Positions 1-8,010 of a stretch of DNA of 38,955 bases are shown here, in pieces (position 1 is the first letter of the stretch; each line of letters opens with the position of its first letter). The stretch lies in NCBI GenBank assembly GCA_947626915.1, contig CANQUA010000029.1, forward strand, positions 1 to 38,955. The letters are read 5' to 3'. Source of the stretch: an uncultured Lachnospiraceae bacterium (lineage in GTDB: Bacteria; Bacillota; Clostridia; Lachnospirales; Lachnospiraceae). A program made the position numbers and the translations under genes. A model generated the notes under the pieces. The model worked only from the letters and a program-made list of their open reading frames with translations. It ran no database searches and was not told where the DNA came from.

Positions 1-21
1 CTCTTTCAAAAAATCGGCAGA

Positions 22-52
22 GCGGCACTTTGGACAGGTCCCGCCGTTTTTT
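22..52 (+). terminator. Weak possible terminator of an upstream gene
   Basis: A short GCGG/CCGC stem with one internal mismatch is followed by a run of six T at about 47-52. It could end a gene lying to the left of the window. The stem is short, so this is only a suggestion. Confidence 0.25.
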
Positions 53-115
53 AGGTGCAGTTTGCGGAAACTCAAGCAAACGAATAACCGCAATTTTTAT
101 CAACCGTAAAATAGA

Positions 116-145
116 TTGGACCGGCGGCGGATTTTATGATATGAT
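116..145 (+). promoter_or_regulatory. Sigma-A-like promoter for the tandem-GNAT gene
   Basis: TTGGAC at 116-121 and TATGAT at 140-145 are separated by 18 bp. The start of the first gene lies about 75 bp downstream. The match is good but unproven. Confidence 0.5.
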
Positions 146-224
146 GGAAAAAAGTTCCGAATCGTTCCGTCTCCATGCCGGAACGGTGCGGGAACGCCAC
201 GTATGAATGAAAGGGGACCCGACC

Positions 225-1076
225 GTGAAGCTGATCCATACCACCGTGTTAAACGAACTGCAGAAAAAAGAAATTCTTTCCCTTACGGACGCCTGCAAAA
301 AGGCCGAACCCATCACGTTGTCCGCGCCGCTGGAGGACGGGCTTGACTACCTGCTGCTCTATGAGGAACCGGCCTCCCGGGACGAAGCATCCGCCCCGGA
401 AGATCATTCTCCGGCCCGGGCAGAGCCCGCGGGGCCTTCCGGCGGGCGTCTGGCCGGTTTCGGTTTCCTGTTCTTCGTGCCGCAGGACGAGGCCGGTTCC
501 GTCACATGCGAATTTACCGCCTTCGTCCGTCCGGAGCAAAGGCAAAAGGGGTGTTTTTCCCGGCTTTTGGACGCCGCTCTGACCCTGACGGACACTTACG
601 AGCAGGAAAACGGCTGTCAGACGGATTTCTGTTTCCTGACCGATGAAAAATCCCCGGCCGCCAAAGCAGTCCTGGAAAAGCTTGAGGCGGAGTATTGGTA
701 TTCGGAATACAAAATGGTGCGGGAGCCCCGGGAGGCGGACCGTCATTACCAACCGCATCTGCAGATCACGGAAGAGAAAAACGAAGAACCGGCAGGAGGC
801 GCCCGGCTCTTCGCGGCCAGGCTGGACGGCCGGATCATCGGCACCTGCGCGCTGCTTCCTTCCGCCTCCGAGATCTATCTGTTCGCCTTCCAGATCGCGG
901 AACCGTATCAAAGCCAGGGACACGGCAAGGACTTTCTCCGGGGGATGCTGGCCCTGACGGAAGACGCGGGACTGCCCGTCACCGTCCAGGTATCCGGCCT
1001 GAACTATATTGCCCGGAACCTGTATAAAAAAACAGGCTTCCGCACCGCCGAAAGCCTGTCCTATTACCTCTACTGA
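225..1076 (+). CDS. Tandem GNAT-fold N-acetyltransferase
   Basis: The product of about 283 residues appears to contain two GNAT (acetyl-CoA-dependent acyltransferase) repeats. The first has an acetyl-CoA loop-like RPEQRQKGCFSRLL near residues 100-115. The second has PYQSQGHGKDFL followed by the usual late motif NYIARNLYKKTGF near the C terminus. The substrate cannot be told. GTG at 225 is preferred because AAAGGGGA lies 7 bp upstream. The ATG at 207 would put that ribosome binding site inside the gene and has none of its own. Residues about 45-80 are a Pro/Ala/Glu-rich linker. The gene is monocistronic and convergent with mrp, and its last codons also hold the mrp-side terminator hairpin. Confidence 0.8.
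   Translation: MKLIHTTVLNELQKKEILSLTDACKKAEPITLSAPLEDGLDYLLLYEEPASRDEASAPEDHSPARAEPAGPSGGRLAGFGFLFFVPQDEAGSVTCEFTAFVRPEQRQKGCFSRLLDAALTLTDTYEQENGCQTDFCFLTDEKSPAAKAVLEKLEAEYWYSEYKMVREPREADRHYQPHLQITEEKNEEPAGGARLFAARLDGRIIGTCALLPSASEIYLFAFQIAEPYQSQGHGKDFLRGMLALTEDAGLPVTVQVSGLNYIARNLYKKTGFRTAESLSYYLY
1026..1059 (-). terminator. Intrinsic terminator of the folT-mrp unit, inside the convergent GNAT gene
   Basis: Read on the minus strand, an 8-bp perfect stem ACAGGCTT/AAGCCTGT with a 12-nt loop is followed directly by seven T. It lies about 125 bp past the mrp stop, within the last codons of the convergent plus-strand acetyltransferase gene. Confidence 0.75.
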
Positions 1077-1183
1077 ATAACGATTCTGTTTCTGCCGGAT
1101 ACCGGGACCCTGCGCCCGCATCCGGCATTTTCCATGCGGTCATCCCCGGTCTGTAACCGGCCGGGGGAACGCTGCGCCGGCCC

Positions 1184-2032
1184 TCACTCCGCCAGCTTCG
1201 CGGCCGCCTCATCCAGCCAGGGCGCTTCCACATACTCGACGCTTCCCTCATCCACCGCGCGGGCCGTCGCCGGCTCGATCGGGATCCTGGCCAGCACCGG
1301 AACGCCGTATTCTGCCGCAATCTCCTCAATATGGCTCTCGCCGAAGACCTGCAGCTGCTTCCCGCAGTCGGGACATACGATATAGCTCATATTTTCCACG
1401 ACTCCCAGGATCGGAATATCCATCTTTCTGGCCATATTGACGGCCTTGGCTACGATCATGGACACCAGCTCCTGAGGCGAGGTCACGATCACAATGCCGT
1501 CCACCGGAATCGACTGGAACACCGTCAGCGGCACATCACCGGTTCCCGGAGGCATATCCACAAACATATAATCGATCTTGTTCCAATACGTCTCGTTCCA
1601 GAACTGCTTCACCACGCCGGCGATCACCGGACCGCGCCAGATGACCGGGTCCGTCTCATGGGCCAGCAGCAGATTGGAAGAAATGATCTGGATCCCGGTG
1701 CTCGTCGTCGCCGGAACCATCAGCCCTGTCCCGTCAAAATCCGCCACGGAAACGCCGCCGTCTATGCCGAATGCTTTCGGGATCGACGGCCCGGTAATGT
1801 CCGCGTCCAGAATCGCCGTCCGGCAGCCTCTGGCGTTCATCTTCACAGCCAGCAGGGACGTTACCAGGGATTTGCCCACGCCGCCCTTTCCGCTGACAAT
1901 GCCGATGACCTTTTTCACGCTGCTGGCCGGATGAAGCTTCTCCAGGAAGCTGGTCTGCTCCTGGGTCCTGCTGCTGCAGTTGGCCCCGCAGGTATTACAG
2001 TTATGGGTACAATCCTCGCTTGTTGCTGCCAT
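1184..2032 (-). CDS. mrp: Mrp/NBP35-type P-loop ATPase, iron-sulfur cluster carrier
   Basis: This 282-residue protein belongs to the Mrp/NBP35 (ParA-like) family, which binds and hands on Fe-S clusters in the cytoplasm using ATP. Visible motifs are the deviant Walker A GKGGVGKS near residue 45, DADITGPSIPKAFG, FVDMPPGTGD, and a C-terminal CPDCG pair that is the usual Fe-S ligand site. A Cys-rich N terminus (HNCNTCGANC) is typical of clostridial members. The start at 2032 is set by an AGGAGGA site about 7 bp upstream. Longer in-frame starts exist but lack such a site. It lies 146 bp behind folT on the same strand and may share its transcript. Confidence 0.93.
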   Translation of the reverse strand: MAATSEDCTHNCNTCGANCSSRTQEQTSFLEKLHPASSVKKVIGIVSGKGGVGKSLVTSLLAVKMNARGCRTAILDADITGPSIPKAFGIDGGVSVADFDGTGLMVPATTSTGIQIISSNLLLAHETDPVIWRGPVIAGVVKQFWNETYWNKIDYMFVDMPPGTGDVPLTVFQSIPVDGIVIVTSPQELVSMIVAKAVNMARKMDIPILGVVENMSYIVCPDCGKQLQVFGESHIEEIAAEYGVPVLARIPIEPATARAVDEGSVEYVEAPWLDEAAAKLAE

Positions 2033-2178
2033 TTTCTTTTCCTCCTGCTGATATTTGTTTTTGTAATCCATGGGCCGCCCCCGGAATTTGTGTCCCAGCG
2101 GCCGCCCGATCCGGCAAACGCTTCCTCTGTCTCCGAATCTCCGCCGAACTCTCTCCGTCCCCGGTCCGCCGCGGGTCT

Positions 2179-2772
2179 CTACGCCGTCTTCCGGATCATC
2201 CGGAAAACGCCGCCGTGCTCCATGACCCAGGCCAGCGAATAGAAGAGCGCCGCGTTGATCGGCCACATGATCAGATTCTTGACGACGCGCATGGGCAGAA
2301 GCGCCAGAAAGCCTTTCTGGTACATCATGGTCAGCCACAGCGTCCCCAGAAGCATATTGCAGACCACCGAAACCGCCAGCTCCGCGGCCAGTACCCGGCG
2401 CAGGCTCAGCGGCCGCTTATACAGGAAACACCCGTACAGCACGCCCGCGGCCATAGCGCTGATGGTCCATCCGGGGAAAAAGGCTCCCGTCGGCTTTACG
2501 ATATACTTCAGGATATCCAGCGCGCCTCCGAATAATCCTCCCACAACCGGCCCGAACAGATAGTACACAAACTGGTTGGCGATGGACGAAAAACCGATCT
2601 TGATATAATCGCCGATCGTCAGCGTCAGCGCTCCAAGAATAATGGAGATGGCCCCGAACATGCCGAGAGTCGTAATCGTCTTCACGCGCACGCCCTTCAC
2701 CGTCTTTTTGTCCGGCCCATACTCGTAGAATTCTCTGTAAGATTCCTGGAACAAAGTTGCTAATTTCTTCAT
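2179..2772 (-). CDS. folT: Folate-family ECF transporter S component
   Basis: A 197-residue membrane protein with about five or six hydrophobic segments after a charged N-terminal stretch. The pattern matches substrate-binding S components of energy-coupling-factor importers of the folate type, including GDYIKIGFSSIANQ and the GPVVGGLFGGALDILKY region. These S units use a shared EcfAAT module, which is not in this window. The start is backed by AAAGGAGGT 8 bp upstream. The THF riboswitch in the leader strongly supports tetrahydrofolate or a related folate as the cargo. Confidence 0.88.
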   Translation of the reverse strand: MKKLATLFQESYREFYEYGPDKKTVKGVRVKTITTLGMFGAISIILGALTLTIGDYIKIGFSSIANQFVYYLFGPVVGGLFGGALDILKYIVKPTGAFFPGWTISAMAAGVLYGCFLYKRPLSLRRVLAAELAVSVVCNMLLGTLWLTMMYQKGFLALLPMRVVKNLIMWPINAALFYSLAWVMEHGGVFRMIRKTA

Positions 2773-2834
2773 AAAAAATTACCTCCTTTGCAGACCTCTT
2801 ACCACAACAGGAGATAATCATCCTATCTTCCATT

Positions 2835-2983
2835 GCAGCGGGATGCGACTCATGCACCGCGTCCGCGGCTTCCTTCCGGTCTCTGGGTCCTTGATCTCCC
2901 GGTATCCATACGGCAGCCGTTTCCTTCGTCCCGCCGGCAACTCCCCGTCCGCCGGGCACTTTACGCGCACAAATCTACTCTGC
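2835..2983 (-). promoter_or_regulatory. THF (tetrahydrofolate) riboswitch, expanded form
   Basis: On the minus strand the leader holds the conserved THF-aptamer core: AGAGTAGA, then GCGCGTAAAGTGC, then GGGAGTTG, then GACGAAGG, and at the 3' side GCGGTGCATGAGTCGCATCCC. GCAG (2980-2983) and CTGC (2835-2838) close the outer helix. The element spans about 149 nt against roughly 90-100 in the textbook form. The extra length sits between CGAAGG and GCGGTG, where CGGCT/AGCCG and inner pairs can extend an arm. Downstream, TCTCCT (2809-2814) could pair with the folT ribosome binding site AGGAGG, suggesting translational control. The aptamer is seen; the switching mode is inferred. Confidence 0.9.
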
Positions 2984-3069
2984 GTCCTATGAAATTGTCA
3001 TTGTTTCCCGCGCCGCCCCATCGGACCTTTTGGCGGCCGGAGTGTCTCTGGTTCCTAAAGAACGTTTTA

Positions 3070-3097
3070 AGTATAGCACATCTTTCAGGAATTACAA
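3070..3097 (-). promoter_or_regulatory. Promoter of the folT riboswitch transcript
   Basis: TTGTAA (3092-3097) and TATACT (3070-3075) lie 16 bp apart, with a TGC extended -10. Transcription would begin about 80 nt before the aptamer. It is divergent from the promoter at 3123-3151. Confidence 0.65.
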
Positions 3098-3122
3098 GCC
3101 GTTTTTTCCATTCTCCAATTTT

Positions 3123-3151
3123 TACTTGCCTTTTTTCCCTCCGTATAGTAA
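3123..3151 (+). promoter_or_regulatory. Promoter of the acyltransferase gene
   Basis: TTTACT (3123-3128) and TATAGT (3146-3151) are spaced by 17 bp, about 70 bp before the start codon at 3221. The surrounding stretch is AT-rich compared with the genes. Confidence 0.55.
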
Positions 3152-3220
3152 GATTCTTCTGGGAAATCTGCAATTTTGAACCCTTTTGACTCATTTATCC
3201 TGTATACAAAGGAGATTTTT

Positions 3221-4375
3221 ATGACTGCTGACTCTTCTCGCTCAACTTACTGGGACGTCGTAAAAGGCATCGGCATCACGGCCGTCGTATGGGGACACTG
3301 TATGACCCGCTTTGGAGCTTTCGTCTATCTGTTCCATCTGGCGCTGTTCTTTTTCGCAACCGGCTTTTTCTACAACGAGAAAAAATACGGCGACTCGCCT
3401 TTCGCCTATTTCGGCACGCGCCTGAACGGCTGCTGGCTCCGGGCTACCGTTTATTCCGCCCTGCTCGTTCTTCTGCACAACGCCCTGGTCCGGCAGCATC
3501 TGATCGTAAGCGACGCGATCTACAACCATTCGCAGACGCTGGTCAATCTCTTAAATTCCTCCCTCATGCTCTATACCGAGAGCCTGCAGGGGGCGCTGTG
3601 GTTTCTGCCCGCCTGGCTCCTGGCTTCCGTCATTTTCGCCGGCACTGTCTGGTTAGGGCGGGTCTGCGTCCGTATCACCCATGTGCAGAGCTGCAAACTC
3701 CCGGCCATCTGCCTTTTGAACCTGCTGTTCGGAGTCGCCGGCGTCGTGCTCACAATGAAAGGCATGCAGCTTCTCTACAACATCCAGACCGCTCTTACCG
3801 TCTGCCCTCTGTTCCTGGCCGCGTGGCTTTTGCACAATTACCTGCCTGATTTCCGGAAATACGCCACCTGGTACGGCTGTATCATCAGTGCGTTTATTCT
3901 GTATCAGGTCAATGAACGGTTCCACATTTTTATCGATATCAGCAGCCTGAGCATACCGGGACTCTGGTACTATCCCATCTCCCTGCTGGGGATCTATTTT
4001 GCCCTGTGCCTGTCCAATCTGATCGAAAAGCTGAAGCCCCTGCGCGCGTGCTTTGCGTTCCTCGGCCGCCATTCATTTGATATTATGGCGCTGCATTTCT
4101 TCGTATTCAAACTGATCGACCGGATTTACGGCAGCATCATCGGCGCTTCCTATGAGGAGCTGCCGCATTTTCCCGCAAGCTTTCGGACGGAACTCCAGAT
4201 CCCGCATCTTTTGATCGGACTGTTTCTGCCCGCGGCAGTCGGCTGGGGAGTCACCCGGACTTCCCGCTTCTGTCAGGCCAGGATGCTCCCGGGATCGGCT
4301 GTCAGACTGTCCTGCCGTTCCTCCGCGCAGCCGGAAGGTCCGCAAAACAATGGAAGCGGCAGCGCGGGAGCCTGA
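3221..4375 (+). CDS. Acyltransferase-3 family membrane protein
   Basis: A 384-residue protein with about ten hydrophobic segments. The N terminus (YWDVVKGIGITAVVWGHC) carries the family's hallmark: a charged start, a first helix and a His near residue 26, as in OafA/NodX/WecH-like O-acyltransferases that acetylate or succinylate surface glycans or lipids. The acceptor is unknown. ATG 3221 follows AAAGGAG with a normal spacing. A longer open frame back to 3176 has no ribosome binding site. The C-terminal 35 residues are Arg/Ser/Gly-rich and look like a cytoplasmic tail. It stands alone, convergent with the aminopeptidase gene 24 bp downstream. Confidence 0.85.
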   Translation: MTADSSRSTYWDVVKGIGITAVVWGHCMTRFGAFVYLFHLALFFFATGFFYNEKKYGDSPFAYFGTRLNGCWLRATVYSALLVLLHNALVRQHLIVSDAIYNHSQTLVNLLNSSLMLYTESLQGALWFLPAWLLASVIFAGTVWLGRVCVRITHVQSCKLPAICLLNLLFGVAGVVLTMKGMQLLYNIQTALTVCPLFLAAWLLHNYLPDFRKYATWYGCIISAFILYQVNERFHIFIDISSLSIPGLWYYPISLLGIYFALCLSNLIEKLKPLRACFAFLGRHSFDIMALHFFVFKLIDRIYGSIIGASYEELPHFPASFRTELQIPHLLIGLFLPAAVGWGVTRTSRFCQARMLPGSAVRLSCRSSAQPEGPQNNGSGSAGA

Positions 4376-4399
4376 CGAAAACCGCCGCAAAACGGCCTC

Positions 4400-6484
4400 T
4401 CATTCCTCAAGCTCTTCAAGGGCCTCATTGAGAAGCTCCGTCCCCGGCACGACGAAGCGGCCGGCTTCGATGACGGGCAGTTTTTCTCCCGCCGCCGTCA
4501 CCCCGTAGATCTCTCCGATCTCCGAATAAGGAATCGTGATGTCCGTGTGGCAGTTGAAGTAGGCCACGGCCGGGTCCTCTCTGCGCAGAATCGAACGCTC
4601 GTTGTCCCGGGCGATCAGTTCCTTCCCGTCCGGATTATAGACCGCCGTATCCTCGCTGCGGCTGTAGCAGGTGTCCCCGACCGCAAAATGGGGACCGGTC
4701 TTCTCCACGATCAGGATCGGCAGACGGTCCAGGATCCCATATTTCTGCGCCATCGCGTAGGCCGCCGTGTTGGTCCCGATGGCAAATTCGCCGATCGGCA
4801 GCGTGTCATGGTTTTTCAGGATCATCTGCCTCACCAGCTGCCGGCTGTGCTCCGCGTCCGCGAAATTATCGCAGGCGTAGGAGGTCACCATGCCGTCCGC
4901 AAACTCCATCCGCAGGTTCTTAAACTGAAAATCGCCGATGTAAACGCAGCTGACTTCCAGCACGCCCGCGGTTCCGGCCAGAACCGGAGAGGTAAAAACT
5001 TCTCCCAGCGGAATATTCACGTCCGCAACGCAGTTTTCAAAATTCGACTGACGGGCCGGATCTGCCAGCGGATGAAGGGAAACCCGCAGATCGGTATGGT
5101 TTTCGCCGGCGCCCTTCACCACCACGTACTCCGCCTGGTCCAGCCGGTCCACAATATGCTGCTGCACCTTTTTATAAAGTTCGTAATCCAGCGTGTTGAC
5201 CCGGATGACCTCTCCGAAAATCTCCTCAAAGTGTTCTCCGATGGAAGGTTTCGGGAACGCGATAATGGTGAAGCTGGTCTCCTCCTCCGGAATATACCGG
5301 TCCATCAGCTGCATGGCGGCGCTCCGGACGGACAGCGCCAGCTTCTCCTGCTTCTCGGTCAGGGCCCAGGCCTCCGGCCGGTTGACCGGCTCAAAACCAG
5401 CCTCTCCAAAGGTCTCGATCGCGGCCGGTCCCGCGTACGCGGCGCACAGATCCCGGTAAGTTTCATAGGCGGACGCCAGCACCGCCTGTTTCCGGTCCGT
5501 ATAGGCCTTCTGATAATAGACGGCGTGATCGTAGCGGTGGTCATACTCGTACTGCTTATTGGCGGAAGCGCCGTAATAGCCGCCTTTCCCGCCGGGATTT
5601 TTATCCATGGACCAGACGCCGCAGCGGCAGAGGATGGATTCCAGTCCCAGCGCGGCAAAATTCTCCATGGCCTTTTTCACCATGCGCTCAAAGCCCAGCT
5701 CATAGTACAGGCGGACGGACCCTTTGGCCGACAGATTCCGGCCCGTGACCTCAAAGCCCTTCCGGTACCCTTCCGTATAGGTGTCCGCCATCCGGTCGAT
5801 GGTCTCCTGCGGAAGCCCGTTCAGGAACCGGGCCACCGCCAGCTCTTCCTCCGACACATATTCCCCGTAAAAATACAGATACCGCAGATCCTCCGCGTCC
5901 ATCCCGGCGACGATCTCTTTGGCGAAGCGCAGGGACGGATCCACCTGCTCCCGCAGCCTGTATTCCGCAATCAGCTCCGAATAATCGCTGGCGAACCAGA
6001 AAAAGGCATCCCGGATCCGCTCCGGCGCAGGAAGCTCCTCCTCTTCGAACAGATTGTAGATCTCGATGAAAAGCTCATTGAGAATCGTCATTTCCGTCAG
6101 CCGGCACTCATGGGCAAATACGATCTGGCCCCGCAGCTCCGCATAGAGATACGTAAGGAGCGGCCCGTACTCCGCTCCCAGGAGCCGGACCGCATAGGAC
6201 GGGTTGCCGTAGCTTTCCTCATAATGCTCCGGCAGAATGTCCCCGTAAAGCCTGCGGTTTAGGCCCGCCAGCTCCTCCAGGCTCAGCTGCCGCAGCCGTC
6301 CGCTTTCCGCAAGCGAAAACGTCTCCGCTGTATCCCTGATAAACGCCGCCGTACGCCTGAAATAATCCCGGTACGGCATGGGCGTCGTTTCCTCCTGCTC
6401 CATCAGTCCGATCCGTTCCAGGGACAGGGTGAACCGTTCCCGCACGGATTCATTTTCTTCTTTCCAAAATTGCTGATCGTTCAT
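4400..6484 (-). CDS. M29-type metallo-aminopeptidase with a long N-terminal domain
   Basis: Residues about 390-694 match the M29 (AmpS/AmpT) thermophilic aminopeptidase fold. The metal-binding set can be placed in order: E495 (GEVFTSP), E566 (GEFAIGTN), H599 and Y607 (GPHFAVGDTCY), H646 and D648 (NCHTDI). All are present, so it should be an active cytosolic dinuclear-metal aminopeptidase that recycles peptides. The N-terminal ~380 residues are acidic and helical and are absent from the ~410-residue AmpS form. I do not recognise a named domain there, though long clostridial versions exist. ATG 6484 has GGAGG 6 bp upstream. It follows two membrane-protein genes on the same strand and may be cotranscribed. 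Confidence 0.85.
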   Translation of the reverse strand: MNDQQFWKEENESVRERFTLSLERIGLMEQEETTPMPYRDYFRRTAAFIRDTAETFSLAESGRLRQLSLEELAGLNRRLYGDILPEHYEESYGNPSYAVRLLGAEYGPLLTYLYAELRGQIVFAHECRLTEMTILNELFIEIYNLFEEEELPAPERIRDAFFWFASDYSELIAEYRLREQVDPSLRFAKEIVAGMDAEDLRYLYFYGEYVSEEELAVARFLNGLPQETIDRMADTYTEGYRKGFEVTGRNLSAKGSVRLYYELGFERMVKKAMENFAALGLESILCRCGVWSMDKNPGGKGGYYGASANKQYEYDHRYDHAVYYQKAYTDRKQAVLASAYETYRDLCAAYAGPAAIETFGEAGFEPVNRPEAWALTEKQEKLALSVRSAAMQLMDRYIPEEETSFTIIAFPKPSIGEHFEEIFGEVIRVNTLDYELYKKVQQHIVDRLDQAEYVVVKGAGENHTDLRVSLHPLADPARQSNFENCVADVNIPLGEVFTSPVLAGTAGVLEVSCVYIGDFQFKNLRMEFADGMVTSYACDNFADAEHSRQLVRQMILKNHDTLPIGEFAIGTNTAAYAMAQKYGILDRLPILIVEKTGPHFAVGDTCYSRSEDTAVYNPDGKELIARDNERSILRREDPAVAYFNCHTDITIPYSEIGEIYGVTAAGEKLPVIEAGRFVVPGTELLNEALEELEE

Positions 6485-6559
6485 ATCTATCCTCCGATTT
6501 TTCCCGAAGCGGCCTGTTTCCGGCGGCCGCCCGCTTCCTTTCGTTTCTGCCAGACCCTG

Positions 6560-7099
6560 TCACCAGGAAAAATAAATCAGCGCCCCCCAGAACGCCAGAA
6601 GCACCGCGCTGAGCACAATCCCGATCCTGGCCAGCCGGTAATTTTTGTCTTTCTCACGAAACGCGGCCACATGGTACCAAAAAGCAGAAAACGCGCAGAG
6701 GATGCTGCAGAGCGCCGGACCCCCGACGGAAAACGCCGCCCCTCCGCGGGTAGCGTAAGCCGTGTAAACGCAAAAGCCCAAAAACAGCAGCGCCGCCAGC
6801 AGCAGAAACGCGCCGATCACGCTCCGCCCCGCCAGCGGTTTCCGGATATAGGAGACCCTTTTGGCGGCCGCCTCCCGTTCCCTGCGGATATTCTCTTCCT
6901 TTCGGGCCCGTCTCAGACGCTGTTCCTGCGCCAGTTTCGCTCTTCTGGCCCGCTCCTCCTGCGTAAGCGATTCCCTGCGTACTCTCTGGCCCTCCGCCAG
7001 TTTTTCTTCCCTGATCCGCCGTGCGATCCTCTTTCTCCGCTCTTCCCCCTGCGGGCGCCTGCGCGGACCGGATCTAGGCATGTTTCTTTTTGCCGGCAC
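6560..7099 (-). CDS. Membrane protein with a long basic coiled-coil N terminus
   Basis: A 179-residue protein. Residues 1-85 are an extremely Arg/Glu/Lys-rich helical segment with many RR, EER and REE steps, predicted cytoplasmic coiled coil. Residues 90-179 hold three hydrophobic segments ending in LARIGIVLSAVLLAFWGALIY. The C-terminal part resembles small clostridial membrane families of the DUF6142 type, but this is tentative and no function is known. The start is a GTG at 7099 preceded by AGGAGG at 7-bp spacing, giving a 26-bp overlap with the end of the VanZ-like gene and probable translational coupling. An in-frame ATG at 7081 lacks a good site. Confidence 0.7.
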   Translation of the reverse strand: MPAKRNMPRSGPRRRPQGEERRKRIARRIREEKLAEGQRVRRESLTQEERARRAKLAQEQRLRRARKEENIRREREAAAKRVSYIRKPLAGRSVIGAFLLLAALLFLGFCVYTAYATRGGAAFSVGGPALCSILCAFSAFWYHVAAFREKDKNYRLARIGIVLSAVLLAFWGALIYFSW

Positions 7100-7559
7100 G
7101 AAGCTTCCTCCTCACCCGTATCTTCTGGACAATCCGGTACGCGATAAATCCGATCGCTCCGCCGAGCGTATTCAGGACCAGATCGTCCACGTCAAAGCTG
7201 CCCACCCTGGTGACCAGCTGGACGCATTCGATGCAGAGACTCAGCAGAAACGTGAGGAATACGGTCCGGAAAAATCCCCTGGCTTTCGGGCTCACGATCG
7301 GCAGCATAAACGCAAACGGCATAAACGCCAGCACATTGCCCGCCAGATTGACCAGCACCACATCCCAGCCCAGCTGTTCTCTGTATCTGTAAAAACGCTT
7401 GATTTCTTTAAACGGTTCCAGATTATAGGCATACTCCATCGCGAGCCCTCCGCCGCGGCGAAACGTCTCAGCAAAAAATACCAGATAGATCAGCACAGCC
7501 AGGTACAGAATAAACAGTACCCAGATGCCCTTCTGGTTTCGCGTATATTTATGAAACAT
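7074..7559 (-). CDS. VanZ-like family membrane protein
   Basis: A 161-residue protein with about four hydrophobic segments. It shows the VanZ-family pattern: NLAGNVLAFMPFAFMLP, then ECVQLVTRVGSFDVDDL with its conserved acidic/Arg residues, then NTLGGAIGF. VanZ proteins confer low-level teicoplanin resistance in one case, but most chromosomal homologues have unknown envelope roles, so no resistance claim is made. ATG 7559 follows GGGAG at a fitting distance. The open frame reaches 7691, but that extension is Pro/Gly-rich and lacks a start signal. The 3' end overlaps the next gene. Confidence 0.85.
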   Translation of the reverse strand: MFHKYTRNQKGIWVLFILYLAVLIYLVFFAETFRRGGGLAMEYAYNLEPFKEIKRFYRYREQLGWDVVLVNLAGNVLAFMPFAFMLPIVSPKARGFFRTVFLTFLLSLCIECVQLVTRVGSFDVDDLVLNTLGGAIGFIAYRIVQKIRVRRKLRAGKKKHA

Positions 7560-7748
7560 AGTCTGCTCCCACAAATTCCAGTCTATAAAAACGCCCTGCG
7601 GCGGCGTAATGGTCCATCCTGAGCTTCCGTCCGGTCTGCCGTCCGCGGTTTCCCCGGGGGCTGTCTCCGGACAAGGAACGGGCTGCCGCAAACCGGTTCC
7701 GGCAGCCTATCCGGACCGGAACACTCGCTTACGGCAGCTCCTCTTACG

Positions 7749-7898
7749 TTAAAATGACAGATGTGCTTTTTTCTTCAGCAGATTCGCGCCGCTGACAACC
7801 GCAATCACGCCGGTGCTGACGCCGGCCACGATCATGATGATGCCGATGGCAATGTTGGCAACGCCCGTATTTCTCATAGCTTTATAAACTTTCTCCAT
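7749..7898 (-). CDS. Small single-pass membrane peptide of 49 residues
   Basis: The frame starts MEKVYKAMRNTGVANI and continues with a strongly hydrophobic Ile/Val/Gly helix at about residues 13-40, then a basic KKK stretch before the stop. AAGGAGG sits 7 bp before the ATG at 7898. The clean start signal and membrane-helix-plus-charged-tail design make it a real gene, although it is short. Its function is not known to me; similar small proteins occur in related clostridia. It lies 112 bp behind pyrE on the same strand. Confidence 0.75.
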   Translation of the reverse strand: MEKVYKAMRNTGVANIAIGIIMIVAGVSTGVIAVVSGANLLKKKAHLSF

Positions 7899-8010
7899 CC
7901 TGCGCCCTCCTTCCTGTCATGAACCCGCGTTTTCTCTGTGCCGGAAGCTTCCGCCTGCTTCGGATGTCCCGTCCGCCGCAGGGTCCGGCCGCTGCGCCGC
8001 TTTGCTTTCA

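Noticed and set aside
1184-2338. Longer start for Mrp (up to 384 residues)
   Set aside because: The extension runs through the folT coding end and is not Mrp-like; AGGAGGA points to the start at 2032.
4376-4399. Terminator between the acyltransferase and aminopeptidase genes
   Set aside because: Only a 4-bp GCCG/CGGC stem with no T-run is present, too weak to call.
4547-6262. 571-residue open frame on the plus strand
   Set aside because: It is antisense to the well-supported M29 aminopeptidase, has no start signal and a composition rich in Arg/His/Pro/Gly as expected of a shadow frame in GC-rich DNA.
7074-7559. Vancomycin or teicoplanin resistance gene
   Set aside because: VanZ-like proteins are common chromosomal membrane proteins; no other van genes are present in the window.
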